A program made the translations under genes and the position numbers. DNA of 64,000 nucleotides from an uncultured Bacteroidota bacterium (GTDB lineage: Bacteria > Bacteroidota > Bacteroidia > Chitinophagales > Chitinophagaceae), in NCBI GenBank assembly GCA_903831575.1, contig CAIKYB010000002.1, positions 48,910 to 112,909 on the forward strand, given 5' to 3'. The notes under the pieces are model-generated. The model did not search any database, was not told the DNA's origin, and was given only the letters and a program-made list of their open reading frames with translations. This document shows positions 23,995-31,826 of the stretch, one piece after another. The number at the start of each line of letters is the position of its first letter. Position 1 is the stretch's first letter.

Positions 23995-25719
23995 ATGACA
24001 TACTCAGCAGCTATTAAAAAAATCCAAAGAAATTATCTGCCATCTGATTTCAATGTTAGTGATTGGAATGGACTGGAGCCGCATTTTAAAGAGTTATTGG
24101 ATCGTGATATTTCTACAAAAGAAAAATTAGAACAATGGTTAAAAGACCAAAGTGAGCTCGAAGCTGTTGTAAGTGAAGATGCTTGCTGGCGACAAATAAA
24201 AATGACTTGCGATACACAGAACAAAGATTTGGAAGAGTCTTTCAATTATTTCTGTCTGCAAATTCAGCCCAATATCCAGCCTTATGCAGATGCTTTGAAT
24301 AAAAAACTACTGCAAGCCCCTGCTTTGAAAGAACTCGACAATAAAAAATATTTTACTTATTTACGTAACGTCAAGAAAAGTATTGAACTTTTTAGGGAAG
24401 AAAATATTCCATTACAAGCTGAATTGGCTGTTTTGCAGCAACAGTATGGACAAATAACAGGTGCCATGACGGTTGAAGTAAACGGAGAAGTGTACACGCT
24501 ACAACAGGCCGGAAAATTTTTAGAAAGCCAGGATCGAAAATTGAGAGAATCCGTTTATCAAAAGATTCAAAAAAGAAGATTGGAGGATAAAGAGAAATTA
24601 AATGAATTGTTTGATAAGTTAGTTGCTATAAGAAATACGGAGTCTAAAAATGCTGGCTTTGAGGATTATCGTGATTACCGATTTAAAGAATTAGGTCGTT
24701 TCGATTATACCCAGAAAGATTGCTTTCAGTTTCATGAAGCAGTGAAATTGCATGTTCTGCCGCTGGTAAATGAAATTTATAAAAAGAAAAAAGCTGCTCT
24801 TGGTCTTGATCAATTACGCCCATGGGATTTGGAGGCACAACCTGAAGGCGTTACCCCATTGCATCCCTTCACAACAGGTGATGACCTGCTGATGAAAACA
24901 ATTGATTGCTTTAATAAATTAAATCCTTTTTTTGCTGATTGTCTTTCTAAAATGAAGGAATTACAACATCTCGATTTAGAAAGCAGACAAGGCAAAGCGC
25001 CCGGCGGATACAATTGTCCGTTAGCTGAAAGCGGCGCACCATTTATTTTTATGAATGCTGCCGGACAAATGCATGACGTTACTACAATGGTCCATGAAGG
25101 CGGCCATGCGGTTCATTCTTTCCTGGCTCATCACTTAGAACTTAGCGGCTTCAAGGAATATCCTATGGAAATTGCAGAAGTGGCCAGCATGTCTATGGAG
25201 TTGTTTAGTATGGATTATTGGGAAAGCTTTTTTGATAATGAGGAAGATTTGAATAGAGCGAAAGAGCATCAGTTAGAAAGAGTCATTACTATTTTCCCCT
25301 GGATCGCAACGATTGATAAATTTCAACATTGGGTATACCAGCATCCTTCTCATACACATGAGGAAAGAGCTGACGCGTGGAAAACTATAGTAAATGAATT
25401 TAAAGACGATGTTATTGATTACGGCGGGTTAGAACTGTATAGAGCGAATAGCTGGCAAAGACAATTACATTTATTTGAAGTTCCTTTTTATTATATAGAA
25501 TACGGGATTGCTCAATTGGGAGCAATTGGAATGTGGATGCAATTTAAAAAAGATAAAAATTCAGCTATCAATAATTATTGCAATGCATTAAGCTTAGGCG
25601 GTACAACAACCTTGCCTGAATTATATACATCTGCAGGACTTACATTTGATTTTTCTCCGGAAAAAATAAAAGTATTAATGGAATTTGTAAAAAGTGAAAT
25701 GAATAAATTTCCTGAATAG
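23995..25719 (+). CDS. pepF: M3-family oligoendopeptidase F
   Basis: 574 residues. Cytosolic zinc metallopeptidase that degrades short peptides. The zinc site is MVHEGGHAVHSF (His367, His371; catalytic Glu368) with the downstream Glu in EIAEVASMSMELF. Other family motifs: KAPGGYNCPLAESGAPFIFMN before the zinc site and YYIEYGIAQLGAIGMW near the C-terminus. The start at 23995 fits the family opening (KKIQRNYLPSDFNVSDW). The ATG follows the upstream terminator without room for a normal leader, and no other Met occurs for about 70 residues, so promoter placement is odd. Convergent with fur. Confidence 0.92.
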   Translation: MTYSAAIKKIQRNYLPSDFNVSDWNGLEPHFKELLDRDISTKEKLEQWLKDQSELEAVVSEDACWRQIKMTCDTQNKDLEESFNYFCLQIQPNIQPYADALNKKLLQAPALKELDNKKYFTYLRNVKKSIELFREENIPLQAELAVLQQQYGQITGAMTVEVNGEVYTLQQAGKFLESQDRKLRESVYQKIQKRRLEDKEKLNELFDKLVAIRNTESKNAGFEDYRDYRFKELGRFDYTQKDCFQFHEAVKLHVLPLVNEIYKKKKAALGLDQLRPWDLEAQPEGVTPLHPFTTGDDLLMKTIDCFNKLNPFFADCLSKMKELQHLDLESRQGKAPGGYNCPLAESGAPFIFMNAAGQMHDVTTMVHEGGHAVHSFLAHHLELSGFKEYPMEIAEVASMSMELFSMDYWESFFDNEEDLNRAKEHQLERVITIFPWIATIDKFQHWVYQHPSHTHEERADAWKTIVNEFKDDVIDYGGLELYRANSWQRQLHLFEVPFYYIEYGIAQLGAIGMWMQFKKDKNSAINNYCNALSLGGTTTLPELYTSAGLTFDFSPEKIKVLMEFVKSEMNKFPE

Positions 25720-25736
25720 GGAGCTGTTTTTTCAAA

Positions 25737-26156
25737 TTAATTTTTGCAAACAACACAAACGCCTCTTACAACCATTGCTACTTGAGAAGGCTGAAATCCC
25801 TTGGGCAATTTCACCTTTGGAACAATGACATCATCAAGACAAATAGTGTTTTCGCACTTATTGCAAACGAAATGTACATGCTCATCATGGTGATGACCTG
25901 CTTCACAATCGTCTTTACAAAGTGCATATAAAATGGTGTTGTCTGTTGTCGGTATCTGGTGAATAATACCATAATCTACAAATGTTTGTAAAGTGCGATA
26001 TACAGTTACCCTATCAAATGCAGCAGCTGTTTTTTTCTCAATATCAGCATGAGCAAGTGCTCCATTTGTATGAAGAAATAAATCAAGAATACCTTTTCTG
26101 CTTTCTGTTTTACTGAGATTGTTTTTTTTAAGCAGGTCAAGACTTTTTGCGATCAT
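25737..26156 (-). CDS. Fur-family metalloregulator (Fur/Zur type)
   Basis: 139 residues. N-terminal winged helix (TESRKGILDLFLHTNGALAHADIEKK, VTVYRTLQTFVDYGIIHQI) and C-terminal metal/dimerisation domain with AGHHHDEHVHFVCNKCENTICLDD plus a final CVVCKN. The two CxxC pairs form the structural zinc site; the HHHDEHVH cluster holds the regulatory site. It is the second gene after the SCO1 homologue (5-bp gap) and divergent from merC, a set more in keeping with a zinc/copper-type regulator than a classic iron Fur. The inverted repeat at 26961-26975 is a candidate operator. Confidence 0.88.
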   Translation of the reverse strand: MIAKSLDLLKKNNLSKTESRKGILDLFLHTNGALAHADIEKKTAAAFDRVTVYRTLQTFVDYGIIHQIPTTDNTILYALCKDDCEAGHHHDEHVHFVCNKCENTICLDDVIVPKVKLPKGFQPSQVAMVVRGVCVVCKN

Positions 26157-26161
26157 TTTAT

Positions 26162-26896
26162 TTAATTGGGGCTGTTGCTAAATCCATTCATAAATCTAGT
26201 GTGATCAATTTTTTCTTTTAATAACGCCTTAATGTCTGTCATTAATTTTTGAATGTCCACTTCTATTAATCCATCATAAATACCACGAACCCTGCCATAA
26301 CGATCTACTAAAGCAAAAAACTGGGTATGTAAAAATTGATTTTCAATTCTTTGTGTGCTATCGGATTTCCCATTATCAATCATGTAACCTTGCCGCGCCA
26401 ATTTGTATAACTCCGATTTTTTTCCAGTAACGAAAAACCAATTTTTATTTGTGTAGGAGCTATTCGAATCTGCTGTTTGATGTGATAATTTATATGAACC
26501 ATCATCGTTTTTCAAAATGATACCAGTGAGCATTTTTCGCTCATAATTTTTCATAAGCGCTACGCTATCAACTTCGGGCATACAAGTATGGGATACGATA
26601 AGAAAATCATCCTCATCCTTATAAGTATCAAAAACACGACGCATCGAAATATTCATCTTCGGACAAATACCCTTGCATGTAGTGAAAAAATATTCCGCAA
26701 CATATACCTTACCATCTGTATTCTTTTGAGAAAAAGCTTTTCCATTTTGGTCTGTAAAACTGAAAAAGGGAACAGCAGGATTGATTACGGCAAGTTTAGC
26801 ATCTGTAAATGGATGTTCATCTGAAATCGCCCAGTAAAATGCAGCTAACAATATCGCAAAGAATGTGATATAGATCCACCATTTCTTTTTTTCCAT
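26162..26896 (-). CDS. SCO1/SenC-family copper chaperone
   Basis: 244 residues. One N-terminal transmembrane helix (WWIYITFFAILLAAFYWAI) anchors a periplasmic thioredoxin-like domain with FTTCKGICPKM (Cys74, Cys78, the CxxxC copper site) and the distal His in HTQFFALVDRYGRVRG. SCO1 proteins deliver copper to the CuA centre of cytochrome c oxidase or keep its cysteines reduced. All three ligands are present. Promoter: TAACTTTG on the minus strand at 26913-26920, 16 nt before the ATG. It forms an operon with the Fur-family gene. Confidence 0.92.
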   Translation of the reverse strand: MEKKKWWIYITFFAILLAAFYWAISDEHPFTDAKLAVINPAVPFFSFTDQNGKAFSQKNTDGKVYVAEYFFTTCKGICPKMNISMRRVFDTYKDEDDFLIVSHTCMPEVDSVALMKNYERKMLTGIILKNDDGSYKLSHQTADSNSSYTNKNWFFVTGKKSELYKLARQGYMIDNGKSDSTQRIENQFLHTQFFALVDRYGRVRGIYDGLIEVDIQKLMTDIKALLKEKIDHTRFMNGFSNSPN

Positions 26897-26912
26897 ATCA
26901 AAAATTTGATTT

Positions 26913-26920
26913 CAAAGTTA
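26913..26920 (-). promoter_or_regulatory. -7 promoter element of the SCO1-fur operon
   Basis: Minus strand TAACTTTG, an exact TAnnTTTG match, 16 nt upstream of the SCO1 start, the spacing seen at several other genes here. The Fur-type repeat lies about 40-60 bp further upstream. Confidence 0.5.
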
Positions 26921-26960
26921 AGTATCATTTTTCAAGGTTGATTTTTACTTAAAAATAATT

Positions 26961-26975
26961 TGCAACCATATTGCA
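26961..26975. promoter_or_regulatory. Fur/Zur-type 7-1-7 inverted repeat
   Basis: TGCAACCATATTGCA: outer five bases of each arm are perfectly inverted (TGCAA/TTGCA) around a 5-bp centre, i.e. a 7-1-7 arrangement with 5 of 7 pairs matching. This is the geometry of Fur-family boxes. It lies between the divergent SCO1-fur operon and merC, where the encoded Fur-type regulator would be expected to bind. Confidence 0.4.
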
Positions 26976-27085
26976 AAATGGTATCTTCGTATACTAATGA
27001 AATAGCCATAAAGATTAAGCTCAATAACAATCGGAGAAAATAATAAAGGCTATTCCATGTGACCAAAAACAAACTATATTAACAC

Positions 27086-27475
27086 ATGAATATAAAAATC
27101 AATTGGGATGGTTTGGGTATTGCTACTTCTATCACATGTGCTATTCACTGTGGAATATTGCCAATAATAGCGCCACTGTTACCTTTGCTGGGTATAAAGG
27201 TAAACCACAATGGCATTTTTGAATGGAGTATGATTGGCGTTGCGTTTTTTGTAGGAGCATATTCATTATACCATGGCTACACAAGACATCACCATAAATA
27301 TTCGCCTGCAATCGTTTTTTCAATTGGCTTTATTTTTTTAATTACAAAACAGTTTTTTTTAAATTACGAATATATCTTTCTCACTTTAGCTGTACTTTTT
27401 ATCATTAGTGCACATTTTAAAAATTATAAGTTATCGAAAAAAAGCAAATGCCACTCTCCGCATCATAAGCATTAA
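27086..27475 (+). CDS. MerC-domain membrane protein
   Basis: 129 residues with four predicted transmembrane helices. The first helix contains SITCAIHCGILPIIAPLLPLLGI; the CAIHC cysteines (18 and 22) match the metal-binding pair of MerC. A His-rich tail (HSPHHKH) and an internal HGYTRHHHKYS could also bind metal. MerC proteins were described as mercuric uptake proteins, but Bacteroidota members usually sit beside Fur/Zur regulators and probably handle other divalent or thiophilic metals. Divergent from the SCO1-fur operon. No mer operon genes are present. Confidence 0.82.
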   Translation: MNIKINWDGLGIATSITCAIHCGILPIIAPLLPLLGIKVNHNGIFEWSMIGVAFFVGAYSLYHGYTRHHHKYSPAIVFSIGFIFLITKQFFLNYEYIFLTLAVLFIISAHFKNYKLSKKSKCHSPHHKH

Positions 27476-27513
27476 TAAATTGAAATAGTTCCCAGTATTA
27501 TAATATTACAACC

Positions 27514-27939
27514 ATGAAGAATCTTTTTTTATTTTTTACGTCACTTTTATTTTCGATTTTTTCAGTTGCACAAAATAATACAGAAAATAAAATTATTTCT
27601 ATTTTACAAACGCAGGACGAATCATGGAACAATGGTGATATTGATGGGTTCATGCAAACGTATTGGAAAAGTGATTCACTGATGTTTATAGGAAAAAGCG
27701 GTGTGACTTATGGTTGGAAAAACACGCTTAATAATTATAAACGCGGCTATCCAGATACAGCAGCAATGGGTAAATTATCGTTCACCCTTATTAATATTAA
27801 AAAATTATCTAGAAAATATTATCACGTAATTGGTAAATGGCACCTAACGAGAACTGCAGGGAATCTTCAGGGACATTTCACATTGTTATTACAAAAGATC
27901 AAAGGGAAGTGGTTGATTATTGCAGATCATAGTAGTTAA
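27514..27939 (+). CDS. Secreted NTF2-like protein (DUF4440/SnoaL type)
   Basis: 141 residues. A signal peptide (LFLFFTSLLFSIFSVAQ) is followed by one NTF2-like alpha+beta cone: IISILQTQDESWNNGDIDGFMQTYWKSDS helix region, GVTYGWKNTLNNYKRGYPD, and the strands YYHVIGKWHLTR and GHFTLLLQKIKGKWLIIADHSS. These features fit DUF4440. Periplasmic; ligand or enzyme activity unknown. It follows merC by 38 bp and may share its transcript. Its stop codon directly abuts the stop of the convergent small membrane protein. Confidence 0.78.
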   Translation: MKNLFLFFTSLLFSIFSVAQNNTENKIISILQTQDESWNNGDIDGFMQTYWKSDSLMFIGKSGVTYGWKNTLNNYKRGYPDTAAMGKLSFTLINIKKLSRKYYHVIGKWHLTRTAGNLQGHFTLLLQKIKGKWLIIADHSS

Positions 27940-28158
27940 TTAAAACTTCCATTTTCTTTTCAAGTGTCGGAATAAGAGAATAAAAGAGAGAATAAATAAA
28001 GAGTAGTAAGAAATGTTTTTCCAAGTGGGAGAACCTTCGAAAAAACCTAGTCCAATATAAATCCCTAACAACACATTAACCATCATCCAAAGCAATACAA
28101 GGGATATTGTATTTGCAATTTGCACCAAAAAATGTCTTGTTTCATCTTCCATTCCCAT
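27940..28158 (-). CDS. Small two-helix membrane protein
   Basis: 72 residues: a short cytosolic ETRHFLVQIANTI segment, a transmembrane helix (LVLLWMMVNVLLGIYIGLGFF), a loop EGSPTWKN and a second helix (ISYYSLFILSFILLF) ending in basic RHLKRKWKF. This hairpin architecture is reminiscent of AtpZ-like and other short Bacteroidota membrane proteins, but I cannot assign a family. Convergent and directly adjacent to the NTF2-like gene. ATG at 28158; a second ATG two codons in is equally possible. Confidence 0.65.
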   Translation of the reverse strand: MGMEDETRHFLVQIANTISLVLLWMMVNVLLGIYIGLGFFEGSPTWKNISYYSLFILSFILLFRHLKRKWKF

Positions 28159-28359
28159 TTGTCTAAGTTAACCATAATTAATAGTTCATTAGTCATTCAA
28201 CATTAAAAGAGGGAAGCAGCGTGTAAATCCAACTTCCAGAGGCGTTTTTTATCTGCTTCAACAGCTCAAGGTTCTTTTTCTTCATGGGAAAGAAAAACAT
28301 TAACTTCTTATTCAGGACAAACGCAGGATACAAACTAATTATTCCTATAAAAATACCAT

Positions 28360-28367
28360 TAATTTTG
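28360..28367 (+). promoter_or_regulatory. -7 promoter element of the radical SAM gene, leaderless placement
   Basis: TAATTTTG, exact TAnnTTTG, ends 5 nt before the ATG at 28373. With initiation normally a few bases downstream of the final G, the mRNA would start at or next to the start codon. Confidence 0.45.
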
Positions 28368-28372
28368 CTAGG

Positions 28373-29404
28373 ATGCCCAAAATAAACCGCAACGATACAT
28401 TTAATTTATTAAGGAAACTTACTTTCTTAAGGGCATGGAATGCCATCAAGGTTTTAGCTAGCTTTTATGCTACTCGTTTTTTTTCTAAACCCATTCAATG
28501 GGGAATGCCCATCTCTATTTCATTTGAACCAACTACAAGTTGTAATTTAAGATGCCCGGAATGTCCAAGTGGATTAAGAGAATTCTCCAGACCTACAGGC
28601 ATGCTCGAAAAAGACTTTTTCAAAGAAACCATCGATGACATTCATCAGCATTTATTGTATTTAATTTTTTACTTTCAAGGTGAACCTTATTTAAATCCTG
28701 CTTTTTTGGAAATGGTAAAATATGCATCATCAAAGAAAATATATACTGCTACGTCTACCAATGCACATTATCTGACAGACGAAAATGCACGCAAAACAGT
28801 AGAGAGCGGGTTAGACAGATTGATTATTTCAATAGATGGAACCACTCAGGAAGTATATAAGCAATATCGTGTAGGTGGAAATCTGGATAAGGTAATTGAA
28901 GGTGCTAAAAATATTGTAAAATGGCGTAAAGCATTAAATAGTAAAACGCCCTTTATTTTTTTTCAGTTTCTTGTTGTAAAACCTAATGAACATCAAATAG
29001 AAGACATCAAGAAATTGGCTATAGAAATAGGTGTTGATGAAGTGCGATTTAAAACTGCACAGATTTATAATTATGAAAAAGATCCTAATCAATTAATACC
29101 TGTAACGGATAAGTTTAGCCGCTACAAAAAAAATGAAGATGGCAGCTATCGTCCAAAAAACAAACTTGCGAATCGCTGCTGGAAACTCTGGCATGCCAAT
29201 GTAATAACATGGGATGGTTTGGTTGTACCCTGTTGTTTTGATAAAGACGCTATGCATCAATTGGGAAATCTCAAAAATGAATCCTTCAAAAAAATCTGGT
29301 ATAATACTAATTACAGACAGTTTCGTGCAGAATTAATGAAAAGCAGGAAGAATATTGATATTTGTGCGAATTGCAGCGAAGGAGTATCTGTTTGGAAAGA
29401 TTGA
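28373..29404 (+). CDS. Radical SAM/SPASM domain protein
   Basis: 343 residues. The 4Fe-4S cluster motif is SCNLRCPECPSG (Cys57, Cys61, Cys64; CxxxCxxC), followed by FQGEPYLNP (the GGEP-like SAM contact), STNAHYL and LIISIDGTTQEVYKQYR. The C-terminal SPASM region holds CWKLWHANVITWDGLVVPCCFDKD, then LGNLKNESFKKIW and CANC, enough cysteines for an auxiliary cluster. SPASM enzymes modify peptides, proteins or carbohydrates; no precursor peptide was found beside it. First gene of a run with the AI-2E-type permease 20 bp downstream. Substrate unknown. Confidence 0.88.
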   Translation: MPKINRNDTFNLLRKLTFLRAWNAIKVLASFYATRFFSKPIQWGMPISISFEPTTSCNLRCPECPSGLREFSRPTGMLEKDFFKETIDDIHQHLLYLIFYFQGEPYLNPAFLEMVKYASSKKIYTATSTNAHYLTDENARKTVESGLDRLIISIDGTTQEVYKQYRVGGNLDKVIEGAKNIVKWRKALNSKTPFIFFQFLVVKPNEHQIEDIKKLAIEIGVDEVRFKTAQIYNYEKDPNQLIPVTDKFSRYKKNEDGSYRPKNKLANRCWKLWHANVITWDGLVVPCCFDKDAMHQLGNLKNESFKKIWYNTNYRQFRAELMKSRKNIDICANCSEGVSVWKD

Positions 29405-29424
29405 TCAATTTTAAATCATTTAAC

Positions 29425-30492
29425 ATGTCAACTCAAGATTTCAATGAACGTTTCAGACAGATTCTATTACTGTTATTGATTGTAGTTATCGCAACATTAT
29501 TGATTGCAGAACTTACTATTTTTATTCCGGGATTTTTGGGAGGCATTACTTTATATATTCTTAGCAGATCATTTTATTTTCGATTAATAGAAAAATATAA
29601 ATGGAAGAAAGGGCTTACAGCATTGTTGATGATTTTCTTTTTTATAGTTGCAATTGCCTGTCCCGTTTATATGTGCATAGAATTAATTTCGCCAAAAATT
29701 CACGCTATTGCCGATCAGCAGGATAATATCATTAAAGGTGTAGAAATAATAGCAACAAAAATCAAAACACAAACTGGTATTTCTTTGCTCACAGCAGAAA
29801 ATGCCAAATCGATTTCTTTAAAAATATCATCCTTCATTCCACAATTATTGAATAGCACAGCTGTTCTCTTTACCAATCTGTTGATGATGTTTTTTGTTTA
29901 TTATTATCTTTTGGTTAGTGGTAAAGAAACTGAAAATTATCTGCGTAAAATTATTCCTTTACAATCTTCAAACGTTCATTTGTTAGCGAAAGAAACAAAG
30001 ATGATGGTGATGGCAAATGCGCTTGGTATTCCTGTAATTTGTATCATCCAAGGCCTATTCGCAGCGTTTGGTTATTGGATTTTTGGTATTCAGGATTGGG
30101 CATTATGGGGCTTCCTAACCGGTCTTTTTGCGTTCTTTCCATTGGTGGGTACGATGATTATCTGGGTGCCATTGGTAGCTTATTTGTATGCAATAGGATT
30201 AGATTGGCCGGCAACAGGACTAACGATTTATAGTTTTATTGTTACCGGAAATGTTGATTATGTAGCCAGAATCACATTAATGAAAAAAATAGGAAATGTG
30301 CATCCTATGATTACCGTACTAGGTGTTATTGTTGGGCTAAATTTATTTGGTTTTATTGGCTTAATATTCGGTCCGCTGCTAGTTAGTTATTTTTTAGTTC
30401 TAGTAAAAATTTACATCAATGAATTTGCTATATTAAATAATTCAAATCATATGAATATTATTAACGACGCTTCTAAAACAGACACTCAATAA
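29425..30492 (+). CDS. AI-2E-family transporter (PF01594)
   Basis: About 355 residues from the ATG at 29425; the frame is open from 29362, inside the preceding gene, but only the later start gives a sensible membrane protein N-terminus. Roughly seven to eight transmembrane helices in the PerM/TqsA layout: paired helices at the start, a soluble stretch rich in Lys/Ile (about 90-140), then GIPVICIIQGLFAAFGYWIFG, FFPLVGTMIIWVPL and the conserved C-terminal HPMITVLGVIVGLNLFGFIGLIFGPLL signature (here IGNVHPMI). Members export diverse small molecules or ions; only one was linked to AI-2, and substrate here is unknown. Confidence 0.87.
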   Translation: MSTQDFNERFRQILLLLLIVVIATLLIAELTIFIPGFLGGITLYILSRSFYFRLIEKYKWKKGLTALLMIFFFIVAIACPVYMCIELISPKIHAIADQQDNIIKGVEIIATKIKTQTGISLLTAENAKSISLKISSFIPQLLNSTAVLFTNLLMMFFVYYYLLVSGKETENYLRKIIPLQSSNVHLLAKETKMMVMANALGIPVICIIQGLFAAFGYWIFGIQDWALWGFLTGLFAFFPLVGTMIIWVPLVAYLYAIGLDWPATGLTIYSFIVTGNVDYVARITLMKKIGNVHPMITVLGVIVGLNLFGFIGLIFGPLLVSYFLVLVKIYINEFAILNNSNHMNIINDASKTDTQ

Positions 30493-30521
30493 TTTAATAA
30501 AATATAAAAATTCTTAAAAGA

Positions 30522-31730
30522 ATGACATATGAAATTCCGAAAGCAATAATATTCACTATTTTCTTCTCTATCTTATTGATAACTGGATATTCGCAAACTG
30601 ACACTGTGAAACCTGAAATGAGAGCTGTCTGGATTGCTACAATTGCCAATATAGACTGGCCTGATTTTCCCACTACCAACAGTGACTTGCAAAAAGCAGC
30701 TTTTGTAAGACTATTGGATTACCACAAAACAAACGGAATCAATACGGTTATTGTACAAGTGAGACCTTCTTCAGATGCATTTTATCCATCTTCTTTGGAA
30801 CCCTGGAGTCAATGGTTAACAGGCACTCAGGGACAAGCACCCTTTCCATATTACGACCCACTTGATTTTATGATAACTGAAACGCACAAACGAGGTATGG
30901 AATTTCATGCCTGGGTAAATCCTTATCGAGCCATTAATAATATCAATAAGTCGTCTGTAGCAGATCAGCATATTACTAAGATGCATCCAGAATGGTTTAT
31001 TAACTACGGGGAGAAAAAATATTTTGATCCAGGAAATAAAGATTGTCAAAATTATGTAATAGAAATTGTAAAGGATATCGTTACTCGTTATCCCGTAGAT
31101 GCAATACATATCGATGATTATTTTTATCCTTACCCTATTGCAGGAAAACAATTTCAGGATGGCTTGTCATATAGGAAATTCGGCAATGGTTTAAAGCTGG
31201 ATGATTGGAGAAGAAGTAACATTGATTCAATTATTTCTAATTTATATTTATCAATTAAAAAGATTAATAAAATATGTCAATTTGGTGTTAGCCCATTTGG
31301 CGTGTGGCGAAATGCAGATAGAGATCCAAGAGGAAGTCAAACACAGGCTGGCCCAACGAATTACGATTATTTGTACGCGGATGTTTTATTATGGTTAAAA
31401 AATGGCTGGGTAGATTATGTAGCACCACAATTGTATTGGGAAATTGGATATAAAAAAGCTGATTGCGCAGTGTTAATCGATTGGTGGAGTAAAAATTGTT
31501 ATGGGAAAAACTGTTACATAGGATTGGGTGTTTACAGAGCCGGATCCAACAAAGCCTGGAGAGAAAAATCACAATTGCCCAAACAAATTGAAAAGATAAG
31601 AAATACACCGAATGTACAGGGTATGGTATTTTATAGCAGCAGATCTTTAGAGAATAATCTCAATGGATGGAGCGATTCTTTAAGATTGAATTATTTTAAA
31701 CAACCAGCACCTACACCAAAGTTGAAGTAA
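30522..31730 (+). CDS. Secreted GHL10-family glycoside hydrolase (DUF187, YngK type)
   Basis: 402 residues with a signal peptide (IFTIFFSILLITGYSQ). The TIM-barrel domain shows the family motifs EMRAVWIATIANIDWP, VIVQVRPSSDAFYPS, PWSQWLTGTQG, FHAWVNPYRA, MHPEWF, DPGNKDCQNYV, IHIDDYFYPYP and FGVSPFGVWRN, ending with a QVQGM-like phrase (PNVQGMVFYSS). DDYF probably contains catalytic acids. GHL10 proteins are thought to act on peptidoglycan-type or surface glycans in the periplasm or outside. It lies 29 bp after the permease and is probably co-transcribed. Exact substrate unknown. Confidence 0.9.
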   Translation: MTYEIPKAIIFTIFFSILLITGYSQTDTVKPEMRAVWIATIANIDWPDFPTTNSDLQKAAFVRLLDYHKTNGINTVIVQVRPSSDAFYPSSLEPWSQWLTGTQGQAPFPYYDPLDFMITETHKRGMEFHAWVNPYRAINNINKSSVADQHITKMHPEWFINYGEKKYFDPGNKDCQNYVIEIVKDIVTRYPVDAIHIDDYFYPYPIAGKQFQDGLSYRKFGNGLKLDDWRRSNIDSIISNLYLSIKKINKICQFGVSPFGVWRNADRDPRGSQTQAGPTNYDYLYADVLLWLKNGWVDYVAPQLYWEIGYKKADCAVLIDWWSKNCYGKNCYIGLGVYRAGSNKAWREKSQLPKQIEKIRNTPNVQGMVFYSSRSLENNLNGWSDSLRLNYFKQPAPTPKLK

Positions 31731-31783
31731 ATCTTTTGTGGAATTCTCCTTGCCATAAACTTTTTTACCCTTTTAAAATTTAA

Positions 31784-31791
31784 TACATTTG
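31784..31791 (+). promoter_or_regulatory. -7 promoter element of rpoN
   Basis: TACATTTG, exact TAnnTTTG match, 35 nt before the rpoN ATG. No clear -33 TTTG is seen at the usual distance. Confidence 0.42.
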
Positions 31792-31826
31792 TTAATTCAG
31801 AATAGAAAAAGGTAGTATAAATAAAA

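Noticed and set aside
27086..27475. Mercury resistance operon
   Set aside because: Only a MerC-type protein is present; merR, merA, merT and merP are absent and the neighbours are Fur and SCO1 genes.
28193..28300. A 35-codon minus-strand ORF (MFFFPMKKKNLELLKQ...) upstream of the small two-helix membrane protein
   Set aside because: Open reading frame continues upstream without a start into DNA antisense to the radical SAM gene; no clear promoter or conserved family, so it may be chance or a relic.
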